A DNA stretch of 64,000 bases, taken from the NCBI GenBank assembly GCA_963749535.1, contig CAVVNF010000018.1, positions 134,118 through 198,117 on the forward strand. Reading direction: 5' to 3'. A model generated the notes under the pieces. The model was not told the DNA's origin. It saw only the letters and a program-made list of their open reading frames with translations, and did no database searches. Position numbers and translations under genes: made by a program. Source of the DNA: Chersky-299 sp963749535 (GTDB taxonomy: Bacteria > Actinomycetota > Thermoleophilia > RBG-16-64-13). This document shows, one piece after another, positions 28,037-37,727 of the stretch. Position 1 is the first letter of the stretch. Every line of letters begins with the position of its first letter.

Positions 28037-29497
28037 ATGGCAGACAAATCTGAAGATAGTCGGGCGATGGACGAGGCTCCGCCAGCAGGCAAGAGCGTCA
28101 CCCGGCGAGAGTTTCTGAAATACGCCGGCATCGCCGGCGCGACAGTCGGGCTCGGCGGCGGGCTCGGGGGCGTGTTGGCCGCGTGCGGAGGCACGACCAC
28201 CACCACGACAGCCGCCACTACGCCGGCGACGACAGGCACCACGGCGGGTACGGGCACCACGGCTGCCAGTGGCTCTACGACCACCGTTTCGTCTACCGCG
28301 CAGGCGGGCCGCGAGGTCAAGATCGGCTGGGTCACCATGACCACCGGCGCTTTTGCGAGCTTGAGCGAGCCAGATCCCTTCCTGCTGCAGCAGGCGAAGG
28401 ACGCCATCGGTGACGGGCTGGTTTGCGCGGACAACCAGAAACACCCGATCACCTGGATCGTTAAGGACAGCCAGTCCGACCCCAACCGGGCGGGTCAGGT
28501 GGCGGGCGACCTCATCACTGGAGATAAAGTCGATATCGTCTTCGCGGGGATGACTCCGGGGATCACCAACCCGGTAAGCGACCAGTGCGAGGCCAACGGC
28601 ATGCCTGAGGTCTCCTACGGATCGCCGTGGCAGGCCTGGTACTTCCGGGATCCCACCCGCGTGAAGGACCCAACACTGGGATACAAGTCGGTGTACCACC
28701 TATTCTGGGGTATCGAAGACCTGGAGGCCGTGTACTTCGCTCTCTGGGGCAAGGTACAGACCAACAAGATCGTGGGTTGTCTGTGGGCGAACGACGCCGA
28801 CGGGGTAGCCACTTCGGACAAGACCAGCGGCTTCCCGCCGGAGATGGTAAAGGCGGGCTACAAGGTGGAATTTCCGGGTCTGTACACGAACGGCACCCAG
28901 GACTTCTCGAGTCTCATCAATGGGTTCAAATCGGCGGGCTGTGAGGTTCTTACCTGCCTCTGTACGCCTCCGGACTTCGGCAACTTCTGGAAGCAGGCCA
29001 AGCAGCAAGGCTTCAATCCCAAGATGGCCACGGTTGCACGCGCCATCCTGGTCCGGCCCGACATCGCGGCGATCGGGGATATCGGGGCTGGCCTGTGCAC
29101 TGAAGTGTGGTGGGCTTCCACCCACCCCTTCGTCTCCTCGTTGACCGGCCTCACCTGCATGCAGCAGGCCGACGCATGGGAAAAGGCAAACAACAAAGGC
29201 TACAACGCCTCGCTGGGTCTGACCGGCGGCGCCTTCGAAGTCACTATCAACGCAGTGAAGCGCACCACCAACTTCGACGATCCGTCGACTATCATCGCAG
29301 CGATCAAGTCCACCGACCTGCAGACGATCCTCGGCCCGATCAAGTTCACGGGCCAACCGGTCCCCAACGTCTGCAAGACTCCCTTGGTGGGTGGTCAGTG
29401 GGTCAAGGGAACGAAGTGGCCGTGGCAGGAAAACGTCGTGGACAACTCGCACTACCCGACGATCCCGACAAGCGGCACGTTGGTTCCCATCGGCTGA
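28037..29497 (+). CDS. livK: Substrate-binding protein of a branched-chain amino acid/amide-type ABC transporter
   Basis: The N-terminus carries a twin-arginine motif (TRREFLKYAGIAGATVG) and a lipobox (VLAAC), followed by a Thr-rich linker, then a periplasmic-binding-protein type 1 domain (EVKIGWVTMTTGAFASLSEP, DKVDIVFAGMTPGITNPVSD). ATG 28037 follows aaggggg. The ligand could be an amino acid, amide, urea or related compound. The permease and ATPase genes follow directly, separated by a strong hairpin. Confidence 0.9.
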   Translation: MADKSEDSRAMDEAPPAGKSVTRREFLKYAGIAGATVGLGGGLGGVLAACGGTTTTTTAATTPATTGTTAGTGTTAASGSTTTVSSTAQAGREVKIGWVTMTTGAFASLSEPDPFLLQQAKDAIGDGLVCADNQKHPITWIVKDSQSDPNRAGQVAGDLITGDKVDIVFAGMTPGITNPVSDQCEANGMPEVSYGSPWQAWYFRDPTRVKDPTLGYKSVYHLFWGIEDLEAVYFALWGKVQTNKIVGCLWANDADGVATSDKTSGFPPEMVKAGYKVEFPGLYTNGTQDFSSLINGFKSAGCEVLTCLCTPPDFGNFWKQAKQQGFNPKMATVARAILVRPDIAAIGDIGAGLCTEVWWASTHPFVSSLTGLTCMQQADAWEKANNKGYNASLGLTGGAFEVTINAVKRTTNFDDPSTIIAAIKSTDLQTILGPIKFTGQPVPNVCKTPLVGGQWVKGTKWPWQENVVDNSHYPTIPTSGTLVPIG

Positions 29498-29548
29498 TGC
29501 AGGGACAGGGCAAGGCATTGTCGCCAACCTTGCGTACCGACCTTAGTC

Positions 29549-29583
29549 TGCCGTCACCGGAGCATCGCGCTCCGGTGACGGCA
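29549..29583 (+). promoter_or_regulatory. Perfect 14-bp hairpin between livK and livG
   Basis: tgccgtcaccggag (29549-29562) pairs exactly with ctccggtgacggca (29570-29583) around a 7-base loop. There is no T-run. The likely livG start GTG (29575-29577) lies inside the right arm. The hairpin may protect livK mRNA or limit livG translation. Confidence 0.7.
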
Positions 29584-30299
29584 ATCCTTGAAGCAGAGCA
29601 TCTCACAAAGTCCTATGGGGGCTTGAGAGTGGTCGACGACCTCAGCGTCTCCCTCCACAGGGGGAGGCGCTGGGGGTCGTCGGTCCCAACGGTGCCGGTA
29701 AGACCACCATGCTCAACCTTCTCACCGGGACCACCCATGCCGACGAGGGGCGCATCGTCTTTGCCGGGGCGGACATCACGCGCCGGCGTCCCTTTGAGCG
29801 CACTCACGCGGGCTTGGGCCGCACATATCAGATTCCTAAGCCTTTCGAGGGCATGACCGTATTCGAGAACGTGCTGGTAGGGGCTACCTACGGCAAGGGT
29901 CAGACCGAGAAGGCATCGTACGAGAGCTGCGCTGCTGCGCTGAACCGCACCGGGTTGCTCCCCCGGGCGAACGTGCTGGCGGGATCTCTCACCCTCCTCG
30001 AGCGCAAACGCCTCGAGCTCGCCCGCGCTCTGGCGATCGAGCCTAAAGTCTTGCTCCTGGATGAGATCGCCGGCGGCCTTACCGAGCAGGAAGTCCGCCT
30101 GCTGATCGTGACCATCAAGAAGCTCCGTGACGAAGGCATCAGCATCATCTGGATCGAGCACATCGTTCACGCGCTTCTGGCCGTGGTCGATAGACTCATG
30201 GCCATCGACTTCGGACGCCTGATCGCGGAGGGCGACCCCAAGACGGTGATCAACAGTCCCCAGGTTAGGGACGTCTACATGGGGAACATGCGGGCGTGA
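29575..30299 (+). CDS. livG: ABC transporter ATP-binding protein LivG, one frameshift
   Basis: It starts TAILEAEHLTKSYGGLRVVD, as LivG proteins do. Walker A is split by a missing g near 29665-29675 (actual caggggg), which separates DDLSVSLHRG from VVGPNGAGKTTMLNLLTG. The rest shows RTYQIPKPFEGMTVFENVLV and Walker B VLLLDEIAGGLTEQEV, ending with the typical INSPQVRDVYMG. The GTG at 29575 is preferred; an ATG at 29500 in the same frame would add 25 unrelated residues. It overlaps the livF start (GTGA). Confidence 0.88.
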
Positions 30300-30994
30300 G
30301 CCTCCTGGAACTCAATGATCTCTCCGCGGGATACGGTAGCTTCCAGGCTCTGTTCAACATCACGCTGTCTGTCGAGGAGGGGGAGACCCACGCAGTAATC
30401 GGCGCCAATGGCGCCGGCAAGTCCACTCTCCTGAGCACCATCTGCGGACTCCTGCGCACGCCGGCGGAGAAGGTGCTCTTCGACGGTCAGCCGATAGGTC
30501 AGCTCCCTCCGCACAAGCGGGTCGGGCTGGGCATAAGCTACGTGCCCGAGGGCCGCTGGGTGTTCCCGAGCCTCACCGTGCAGGAGAACCTGCAAGTGGG
30601 GGCACACTCCAAGCGCAGCGGCGTATGGACGATGGACAAGGTATACGAGCTTTTCCCATTGCTCTCACGGCTGCGCCAGAGACAGGCTTCCAGTCTCTCG
30701 GGTGGAGAGCAGCAGGCGCTCGCTATCGGACGGGGACTGATGGCCAATCCTCGGCTCCTGCTCCTCGACGAGGTTTCGCTCGGCCTCGCCCCGGTGGTTG
30801 TCGAGAAGATCTACCAAGCGGTCCCGGCGATCGTGGCCGCGGGGACTACGCTGATCCTGGTGGAGCAGGACGTGGGCCAGGCGATGACCTTCGCCGATCG
30901 CATCACCTGCATGCTGGAGGGCCGTCAGGTCCTTGAGGGCCGTCCCAGCGAGATCACCCATGAAGAGATCTTTGCCGCTTATTTTGGAGTCTGA
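30296..30994 (+). CDS. livF: ABC transporter ATP-binding protein LivF
   Basis: The 232-residue ATPase has Walker A GANGAGKST, signature SSLSGGEQQALAIGRGLM, Walker B LLLLDEVSLGLAP and ISYVPEGRWVFPSLTVQENL, a LivF hallmark. It pairs with LivG to drive the LivHM permeases. The GTG start overlaps the livG stop. The frame is intact. Confidence 0.93.
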   Translation: MSLLELNDLSAGYGSFQALFNITLSVEEGETHAVIGANGAGKSTLLSTICGLLRTPAEKVLFDGQPIGQLPPHKRVGLGISYVPEGRWVFPSLTVQENLQVGAHSKRSGVWTMDKVYELFPLLSRLRQRQASSLSGGEQQALAIGRGLMANPRLLLLDEVSLGLAPVVVEKIYQAVPAIVAAGTTLILVEQDVGQAMTFADRITCMLEGRQVLEGRPSEITHEEIFAAYFGV

Positions 30995-30997
30995 TCA

Positions 30998-31864
30998 GTG
31001 GTCTGGGCCAACGACATAATCCAGGGCATACTTCTCGGCGGGCTTTACGCACTGTTCGCCGCGGGGCTTTCCCTTATCTTCGGCGTTATGCGACTCGTAA
31101 ACCTCGCTCACGGCGACCTGAGCATCCTTGCCGCATACTTCGCTCTCATTATCGTCGGGCCTACGCACCTCAATCCGTTCCTGGCCATTCCCATGGTGAT
31201 GGTCATCATGGCCATCCTCGGCTATCTCTTACAGCGGGGGCTTCTCAACAAGGCCATGGATGCAGGGCCTATGCCGGCCATCTTGGCGACGTTCGGAGTC
31301 GCCATCATCATCCAGAACCTGTTGCTGCAGGCATTCACGGCGAACAGTAAGGGTCTTGACGCCGGACGCATCGGCACCGCGGCAATCAAGGTGACGAATC
31401 AGATCACTATCGGCTGGTTTTCGCTCGTGACCCTGGTTACTTCGGTGATCGTCCTGCTAGCCCTCCAAAACTTCCTAGCCCGCACACGCACGGGTCGCGC
31501 CTTCCGGGCTACCGCCGACCATCAGCGGGCGGCTCAATTGATGGGAATAGACAACCGGCATCTGTACGGCATGGCCATGGCCTTCGCACTGGCGATCGTG
31601 GCCATCGGTGGCGTCTTTCTCGGCATACGGACCACGTTCAGCCCAAGTGCCGGTCCACTTCTCCTGATTTTCGCGTACGAGGCGGTTATCATCGGTGGGC
31701 TCGGCTCCCTGTGGGGGACCCTCGTCGGCGGCATGCTCCTTGGGATCGCCCAGGTTCTGGGTGACCATATTCACCAGGGCTGGGGCATTCTGGCCGGACA
31801 CCTCGTCTTCTTGGCCATCCTGGCCTTGCGTCCCCAAGGGCTCTTCGCGAAGCAGGTGCAGTGA
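30998..31864 (+). CDS. livH: Branched-chain amino acid-type ABC permease LivH
   Basis: The 288-residue protein has about eight hydrophobic helices and LivH motifs: GLYALFAAGLSLIFGVMRLV, NLAHGDLSILAAY and VIIGGLGSLWGTLVGGMLLG near the end. GTG 30998 is the start, three bases after livF. It forms the membrane channel with LivM, whose ATG overlaps its stop (TGATG). Confidence 0.93.
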   Translation: MVWANDIIQGILLGGLYALFAAGLSLIFGVMRLVNLAHGDLSILAAYFALIIVGPTHLNPFLAIPMVMVIMAILGYLLQRGLLNKAMDAGPMPAILATFGVAIIIQNLLLQAFTANSKGLDAGRIGTAAIKVTNQITIGWFSLVTLVTSVIVLLALQNFLARTRTGRAFRATADHQRAAQLMGIDNRHLYGMAMAFALAIVAIGGVFLGIRTTFSPSAGPLLLIFAYEAVIIGGLGSLWGTLVGGMLLGIAQVLGDHIHQGWGILAGHLVFLAILALRPQGLFAKQVQ

Positions 31865-32988
31865 TGGCGACTCCTTTGCGAGTGGAGCGATACACCAAGG
31901 CAAGCCGCATCGCGCTACCGTTGGCGGGAGTCGTTATCGTGGCTGCCGCGACCGTGCCCTGTCTGGGGAGGCTCCAACCTTATGAAGACTGGGGTGACGC
32001 TGCTCACCCTCATCGCTCTCGCCCAGATGTGGAACCTGCTTGCCGGGTACGCCGGGTTGGTCTCCGTGGGCCAGCAGGCCTTTGTGGGCGCCGGCGCGTA
32101 TGCGCTATGGGTCTTCGCCGATAAGTTCCACATCCAACCCTTCGTCTGCGTTCTGATAGCCGGGCTTGTCACGGCCATCATCGCCGTACCCGTCGCCGCT
32201 CTGGCCTTCCGACTGCGAGGAGGCTATTTTGCAGTGGGTACCTGGGTGATCGCAGAAGTGTTCCGTTTGCTGGTGACGCAGATCGCGATTCCTTGGCGGG
32301 GGCGCAGGCGTGACCATCGATAGCGTCACGCGGATGAACCGGGCCACTCGCGAGGCGGCGGTCTACTGGCTGGCGCTGGGCGTGGCGGTTGCGACCATCG
32401 CGTTGGTTTATTGGCTTCTCCGCTCGCGGCGAGGCCTTGCACTCACCGCTATCCGGGATGACGAGACCGGTGCTGAGGGTCTCGGCGTGAACGTCTGGCG
32501 CTCGAAGCTCTGGGTGTTCATCATCGCCGCTTTCGGTACTGGGATCACCGGGGTCCGTCATCTACTTGAACCTTCTGCGCATTCAGCCTGAAGCGGCCTT
32601 CGGCTTGAACTACAGCGCCCTCATGATCTTCGCTGTCGTCATCGGAGGGCTGGGTACTATCGAAGGGCCTATTCTCGGGGCGGTGATCTTCTTCGTGCTC
32701 CAGCAGTTCCTGTCGAACTATGGTTCCTGGTATCTCATCTTGATCGGGGCGATTGCTGCACTTGTGGTGATCTGGGCGCCGCGGGGCCTTTGGGGCTCGA
32801 TCATCAAGCGTTGGCCCATGGATCTCTCCCCGGTTCGGAGGCGGCTGTGCCTGGAGACGGTGTGCTTTCCCGAGGAGCAAGCCCCTCCTCCTCCGCCCGA
32901 ACGGATCAGCGACACGATGCTGGATACAGGCGCGGTCAACCCGGTCGCGCCAGCGGCACCGAACAATGGAGATTCTGCGCCGGTCTGA
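31864..32988 (+). CDS. livM: Branched-chain amino acid-type ABC permease LivM, three frameshifts
   Basis: Pieces in order are SRIALPLAGVVIVAAATVPC, then from about 31982 in another frame TLLTLIALAQMWNLLAGYAG and LVSVGQQAFVGAGAYALWVF, then from about 32300 YWLLRSRRGLALTAIRDDET, then from about 32555 AAFGLNYSALMIFAVVIGGL. These are the conserved LivM segments. Shifts occur near 31975, 32295 and 32550. The C-terminal ~60 residues (EEQAPPPPPERISDTMLD) are a Pro-rich tail not usual for LivM. This completes a KGFHM transporter. Confidence 0.87.
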
Positions 32989-33664
32989 CGAAAACGGCTT
33001 GGCCCTTGGGGCGTGAGGCCCGGCGCGCGTTGAGACGCATTCACATCGGGAATTCCCCGGGAATTCCGGCGAGATTCTGAGGCTTTCTCTCAGGGCCGAT
33101 CCAGATCAGATCCTGTCGCGCGCAGCAGACAGTTTTCCCTGGTCTGCTTGGGCATCGGCGACTCTGGCTCACCCTTCGCCGTTATTCAGATGGCTCCACG
33201 TCTGTGATTGCTTGCGACCATCTCCCGACAGAATGAGCGGCTTGGGCGAGGGAACTAATTGCACGCTAGACGCGGTTCTTGCACTTTCCGGCGGCGTTCC
33301 GCACAGAAATGTTTGCATTTTGGTTCTGATTCTGGTAGTTGATTTAGTCACTTGTACCAGTACAAGGTCAGCAAGATGGCGATGCCTCGATGGGGAGGCT
33401 CGGGACCACGCAGAACGGTGGAAATCTCTGGCTTTGGATGAGCAAGCGCTCGGTTTGTCTTGTAGCACAACCGCCGGTCGGGAGTGAGAAGGGTGGCGAG
33501 TGATCACTCCCGCGAATGGGCTCTGGGCTTGTGAATGGGAAGTCTTTGCAAGGCCAAGCAGCGGCGAACGCTTAGAAGACTGGGGCATGTTTGATCCGGC
33601 GCCGCCGGATAGCCGGTCTCATTGCCGGCGCGGTCAAGGTTTTCGAGGAGAGGGAGAGGGCAGG
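32989..33664. other. Non-coding region with palindromic sites
   Basis: No convincing gene is seen in these ~675 bases. The stretch around 33300-33370 is AT-richer than its surroundings. Three operator-like elements stand out: a doubled gggaattcc (33048-33067), the inverted repeat cttgtac-ca-gtacaag (33351-33366) and the palindrome gagtgatcactc (33498-33509). It is probably the regulatory region of the surface-protein cluster downstream. Confidence 0.5.
33351..33366. promoter_or_regulatory. Operator-like inverted repeat
   Basis: cttgtac and gtacaag are exact inverted arms separated by ca. The site lies about 300 bases upstream of the lipoprotein gene in an AT-richer patch with a weak ttgcat box before it. 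A dimeric regulator could bind here; the regulator is unknown. Confidence 0.4.
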
Positions 33665-34604
33665 ATGGGACCCGGCGTTTTCGCCAGGCGCGTTCCGAAC
33701 AGCGCGGCGGTTCTTACGGCCGTAGCGTTGATGCTCAGCGTTGCGGGCATCGGTTGCGGCTCTGCTGGCACGAGCACTCCGACTTCCGGAGATCTCTCGA
33801 CGACCATAGCGTCCGCCTCAGCCACCAGCAGTTCCGTGGCGGCTGCGACCACTATCCGGACGAACCCGTTCACAGCAATCAAGGCCACATCGTCCACGAC
33901 ACCCGACGGCGCGGGTAGCAACGCCTCGTCGACAACCTCTCAATCGACCACGACCAGTGGCGCTTCAGATACCACCGCCCTCGCCACGACGGTCACTTCA
34001 GCTACGACTACCACGACGACCGCGACGGCAATGGCGACTACCACAACGGCCAAGGCCACCACGACCACGGCCAAGGCCACCACGACCACGGCCAAGGCCA
34101 CCACGACCACGGCGAAGGCCACCACGACCACCGTCGGCGTGGTGGTCCTGCAGGTCACCGGGTCCTCTGGGACCAAGTCCTTCACCATGGCCCAACTCAA
34201 GAGCATGACTGCGGTGCAGGGCTACGGAGGTTTCAAGAACAAGCTGGGCACGATCACGGCTCCGTCTCTGCTTGAAGGGGGTCTCCGTGCCGACCCTTCT
34301 GGCCACCGTCGGGGGAATGCCCTCGGGGCGGAACCTCCTCGTGACCGCCTCGGACGGGTACACGATGACCTTCTCCTACGGCCAAGTGGAGGACGGTGAT
34401 TTCACCATGTTCGACCCGTCCACCGGCGATGAGATCACGCACATATCGGGGTCGCTGCAAATGATCGTCGCCTACTCGAAGAACGGCATCGACTTAGGCG
34501 CCGACGAGGGCCCACTCCGGTTGGCCCTGGTGAGCCCGCAAAGTGACCAGCTCACTCCAAGCGCTTCCTGGGTGAAATATGTGACAAAGATCGAGCTGGA
34601 GTGA
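33665..34604 (+). CDS. Thr-rich lipoprotein with Cys-less sulfite-oxidase-like module, one frameshift
   Basis: A lipoprotein signal (ALMLSVAGIGC) is followed by a ~110-residue Ser/Thr stalk containing repeated TTTTAKA units, likely a wall-spanning linker. The C-terminal ~150 residues (SFTMAQLKSMTAVQGYGGFK, YTMTFSYGQVEDGDFTMFDP, DEGPLRLALVSP, WVKYVTKIE) resemble the Moco-binding fold of sulfite-oxidase-type proteins but lack the conserved cofactor Cys. An extra g near 34275 shifts the frame between APSLL and KGVSVPTLLATVGG. Related modules occur in the next two genes. ATG 33665 follows a gagggagagg ribosome site. Confidence 0.7.
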
Positions 34605-34721
34605 CAAGGCCCACCCGCGACAGCGATGATTTCGAGGCAATAGAGGCAATATCCAGTCCCGCCCATCGACCAGAATTACGACCCTGATCAGCGAGAGACA
34701 AAGAGCACGGAGGTTACCGCA

Positions 34722-37683
34722 ATGATGTCCCATCGGCCGATACACAGATCACTCACCGGTCTTCTCACGGCCTTCGTGGTCTTCTTGCTGGCGGTCGCGT
34801 TCTTGGCCGCGGGCTTGGTCGTCTCTCCCTCCACGGTACTCGCCGCGGACCGTTGGACCGACATCACCGACGCCCAGTGGATCCAGACCTATGGAATCAC
34901 CGCTGCCCAGGCCGCCCAAGTCGCGGCGGGCTTCGAGGACGGGAGCTTCCATCCGTCGCAGCCGGTGACCCGCGGCCAGCTCGCCAAGATGGCGGTCGCT
35001 GGGCTGGGACTGGCTACTGCCGATCCCGCCACCCCTTCCTTTAGCGACGTGGAGCCCGGCAGCACCTTCTACCCCTGGATCGAAGGTGGCCGCGCGGCTG
35101 GTCTGATCTCCGGCTATGACGACGGCACATTCCGCCCCTTCGCGCCCATGTCCCGCCAGCAGTGCAACTCTTTGCTGGGCCTTTATCTCTAGGCTGCGGA
35201 GATCAGCAGCCGGGGAGGGATCCAAGACTCGGGTGAATCCTACGCGACACTGGCCCTCTGGTTTGCGGCCGATGGCGAGGAATGTTTGGAGCCCTTCAGC
35301 GATTCGGACGGTCTGCTTGCCGTCCACTGCCCCCCCACCGCATACCTCTTGTATAGGGGGATCGTCACCGGTGCCTCCGCGGGAGTCTCCCGGCTTCTCC
35401 AGCCAACGAATTCAGTCACCCGCGCTCAGGCCGTGGTTATGGTCGCGCGAGCCGCCGTGGCGGTAAAGCAGTTCTCCGGTGCAGCGATCAGTTCCCTCAA
35501 CCCTGCGACCGGTCCTTTGGCCGGTGGTAATCAAGTAGTGATCACCGGCACCGGGTTCGTCGGAGTCACCGCGGTCAAGTTCGGCTCAAGCGACTCCACC
35601 AGCTTCACGGTGAACTCCTCCACCAAGATCACCGCCACCGTTCCAGTCCATGCGGCTGGCCCCGTGGACGTCACCGTCGCCACCGCCAGGGGCACCTCGG
35701 CCACCTCGAGCCTTGATCAGTACACCTACGTCGCAACTCCCACGGTGACCGCTCTTAGCCCCACCTCCGGTCCTACCGCGGGTGGTACCACCATCACCAT
35801 CACTGGTACCAACTTGAGCGGGGCTAGCGCGGTCAGATTCGGCACCACTAATGCCGCGGGCTTCGCGGTGAAATCCTCCACCCAGATCACCGCTACCGCC
35901 CCGGCCCATGCTGCCGGTGCGGTTGATGTCACCGTCGCCACCGCCGGGGGCACCAGCGCCTCTCTTAGCGCCGACCAGTTCACTTATGTGCCGCCGCCCA
36001 CATTGACCGCTCTTAGCCCCACGAGCGGCCCCGCCGCCGGGGGCACCACAGTAGTGATCCTTGGTGATGGCTTTGCCGGCGCCACTTCCGTCAAGTTTGG
36101 TTCGACCGACGCCAAGTCCTTCAAGGTCTATGCAGATACTTGGATCACAGCGGTCGCTCCCGCCGGCACAGGTGCTGTCGAACGTCACGGTGACCGGGCC
36201 CTGGGGTACCAGTCTGACCAGCGGGGCCGACAGATACGCGTATGTTGAGATCGGCCCCGCCAGCCAGATCGCCCTCAACGCCGGCGACAATCAATCGGCC
36301 TCAGCGGGCACGGCGGTAAGCATCGCGCCGAGCGTCATCGTCACCGACGCCCACGCTAACCCCGTCTCCGGGGTGAGCGTGACCTTCGCCGTGGGTACGG
36401 GCGGCGGCTCAGTAACGGGTGGCTCGGCCACCACCAACGCCGCGGGCATCGCCACGGTGGGCAGCTGGACACTGGGTGCCACCGCCGGTCCCAACACCTT
36501 GACGGCAACGAGCACCGGCCTCAGCGGTTCCCCGGTGACCTTCAACGCCACCGGCAACAACGGCCTGCTCCTGGTCAAGTACAACGGCACGCCCGTCAGG
36601 GCCTACAGCCTCGCTGAGCTCCAGGCGCTGCCGTCGTTTGCCGGCAACGCCGGATTCCGCAAGAGCACCGGGACCATCGTCGGCCCCGATGCGATGACCG
36701 GCGTGAAGGTCACCGACATCGTGGCGAATGCGCTCGGCACGCCGCTGACGGCGAGCGAGTCGGTCCTCCTGGCCGAGACCAGCCCCTACTATGGCAAGAC
36801 CTTCTCATACGACCGGCTGGTCAACTTTACGGGCTTCACGATGTACAGCGCGACGTCTCCTTACCCCACGGTTCCGATCTCCAACCTCACGGGACCGCTG
36901 GCCGCAGTGCTGATCTACAGCGACCCGGCGGGGAACGTCATGTCGACCGCCGCTGGCCCGCTGCGCTTTATCATCGCCGATGCCACGTCCGAGAATGTGG
37001 TGATGTCGCCGAGCAGCGACAGCGCCTCTAACATAGACCAGCTCAACGTGATCGGCCCAGGCGCCGCCAGCCAGATCGCCCTCAACGCCGGCAACAATCA
37101 ATCGGCTACAGCGGGCACGGCGGTAAGCATCGCGCCGAGCGTCATCGTCAAGGACACCGACGGTAACCCCGTCTCCGGGGTGAGCGTGACCTTCGCCGTG
37201 GGTACGGGCGGCGGCTCGGTAACGGGTGGCTCGGCCACCACCAACGCCGCGGGCATCGCCACGGTGGGCAGCTGGACACTGGGTGCCACCGCCGGTCCCA
37301 ACACCTTGACGGCAACGAGCACCGGCCTCAGCGGTTCCCCGGTGACCTTCAACGCCACCGGCACCGTCGGCCCCGCCAGCCAGATCGCCCTCAACGCCGG
37401 CGACAATCAATCGGCCTCAGCGGGCACGGCGGTAAGCATCGCGCCGAGCGTCATCGTCACCGACGCCCACGCTAACCCCGTCTCCGGGGTGAGCGTGACC
37501 TTCGCCGTGGGTACGGGCGGCGGCTCAGTAACGGGTGGCTCGGCCACCACCAACGCCGCGGGCATCGCCACGGTGGGCAGCTGGACACTGGGTGCCACCG
37601 CCGGTCCCAACACCTTGACGGCAACGAGCACCGGCCTCAGCGGTTCCCCGGTGACCTTCAACGCCACCGGCAACAACGGCTGA
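34722..37683 (+). CDS. Large SLH/IPT/Big-domain surface protein with in-frame amber codon and one frameshift
   Basis: After a signal peptide (FVVFLLAVAFLAAGLVVSPS) come SLH repeats (AAGFEDGSFHPSQPVTRGQL, YPWIEGGRAAGLISGYDDGT). At 35190-35192 a TAG interrupts the frame after LGLYL, but the same frame continues with a third SLH (CLEPFSDSDGLLAVHCPPTA). Then follow three IPT/TIG Ig-like domains (TALSPTSGPTAGGTTITITG), a frame shift near 36180, a Big-type domain, a Cys-less sulfite-oxidase-like module (AYSLAELQALPSFAGNAGFR to AAGPLRFIIA) and two more Big domains. The first and last Big units are identical 312-bp DNA copies. It is a wall-anchored adhesin-like protein of unknown ligand. Confidence 0.72.
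36253..37680 (+). repeat. Near-identical 312-bp Big-domain repeats
   Basis: Units at 36253-36564 and 37369-37680 appear identical base for base. A third unit at about 37063-37368 is the same except for a short divergent stretch. Each encodes one Ig-like Big domain (SQIALNAGDNQSASAGTAVS). Recent duplication or gene conversion is implied. Confidence 0.85.
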
Positions 37684-37727
37684 TCTCTATTCAGCGAGCA
37701 TGTGGACACACAGGAAGGGAGCCTTGA

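Noticed and set aside
33982..34140. Repeated acc/acg/aaggcc units in the lipoprotein gene as a CRISPR-like array
   Set aside because: Units are contiguous, in frame and encode TTTTAKA repeats of a Thr-rich linker; there are no spacers and no cas genes.
35190..35192. Amber codon as pyrrolysine, suggested by the corrinoid protein in the same window
   Set aside because: TAG is used as an ordinary stop here (for example the end of ccmB at 3000-3002), the gene is a surface protein rather than a methyltransferase, and no pyl genes are seen.
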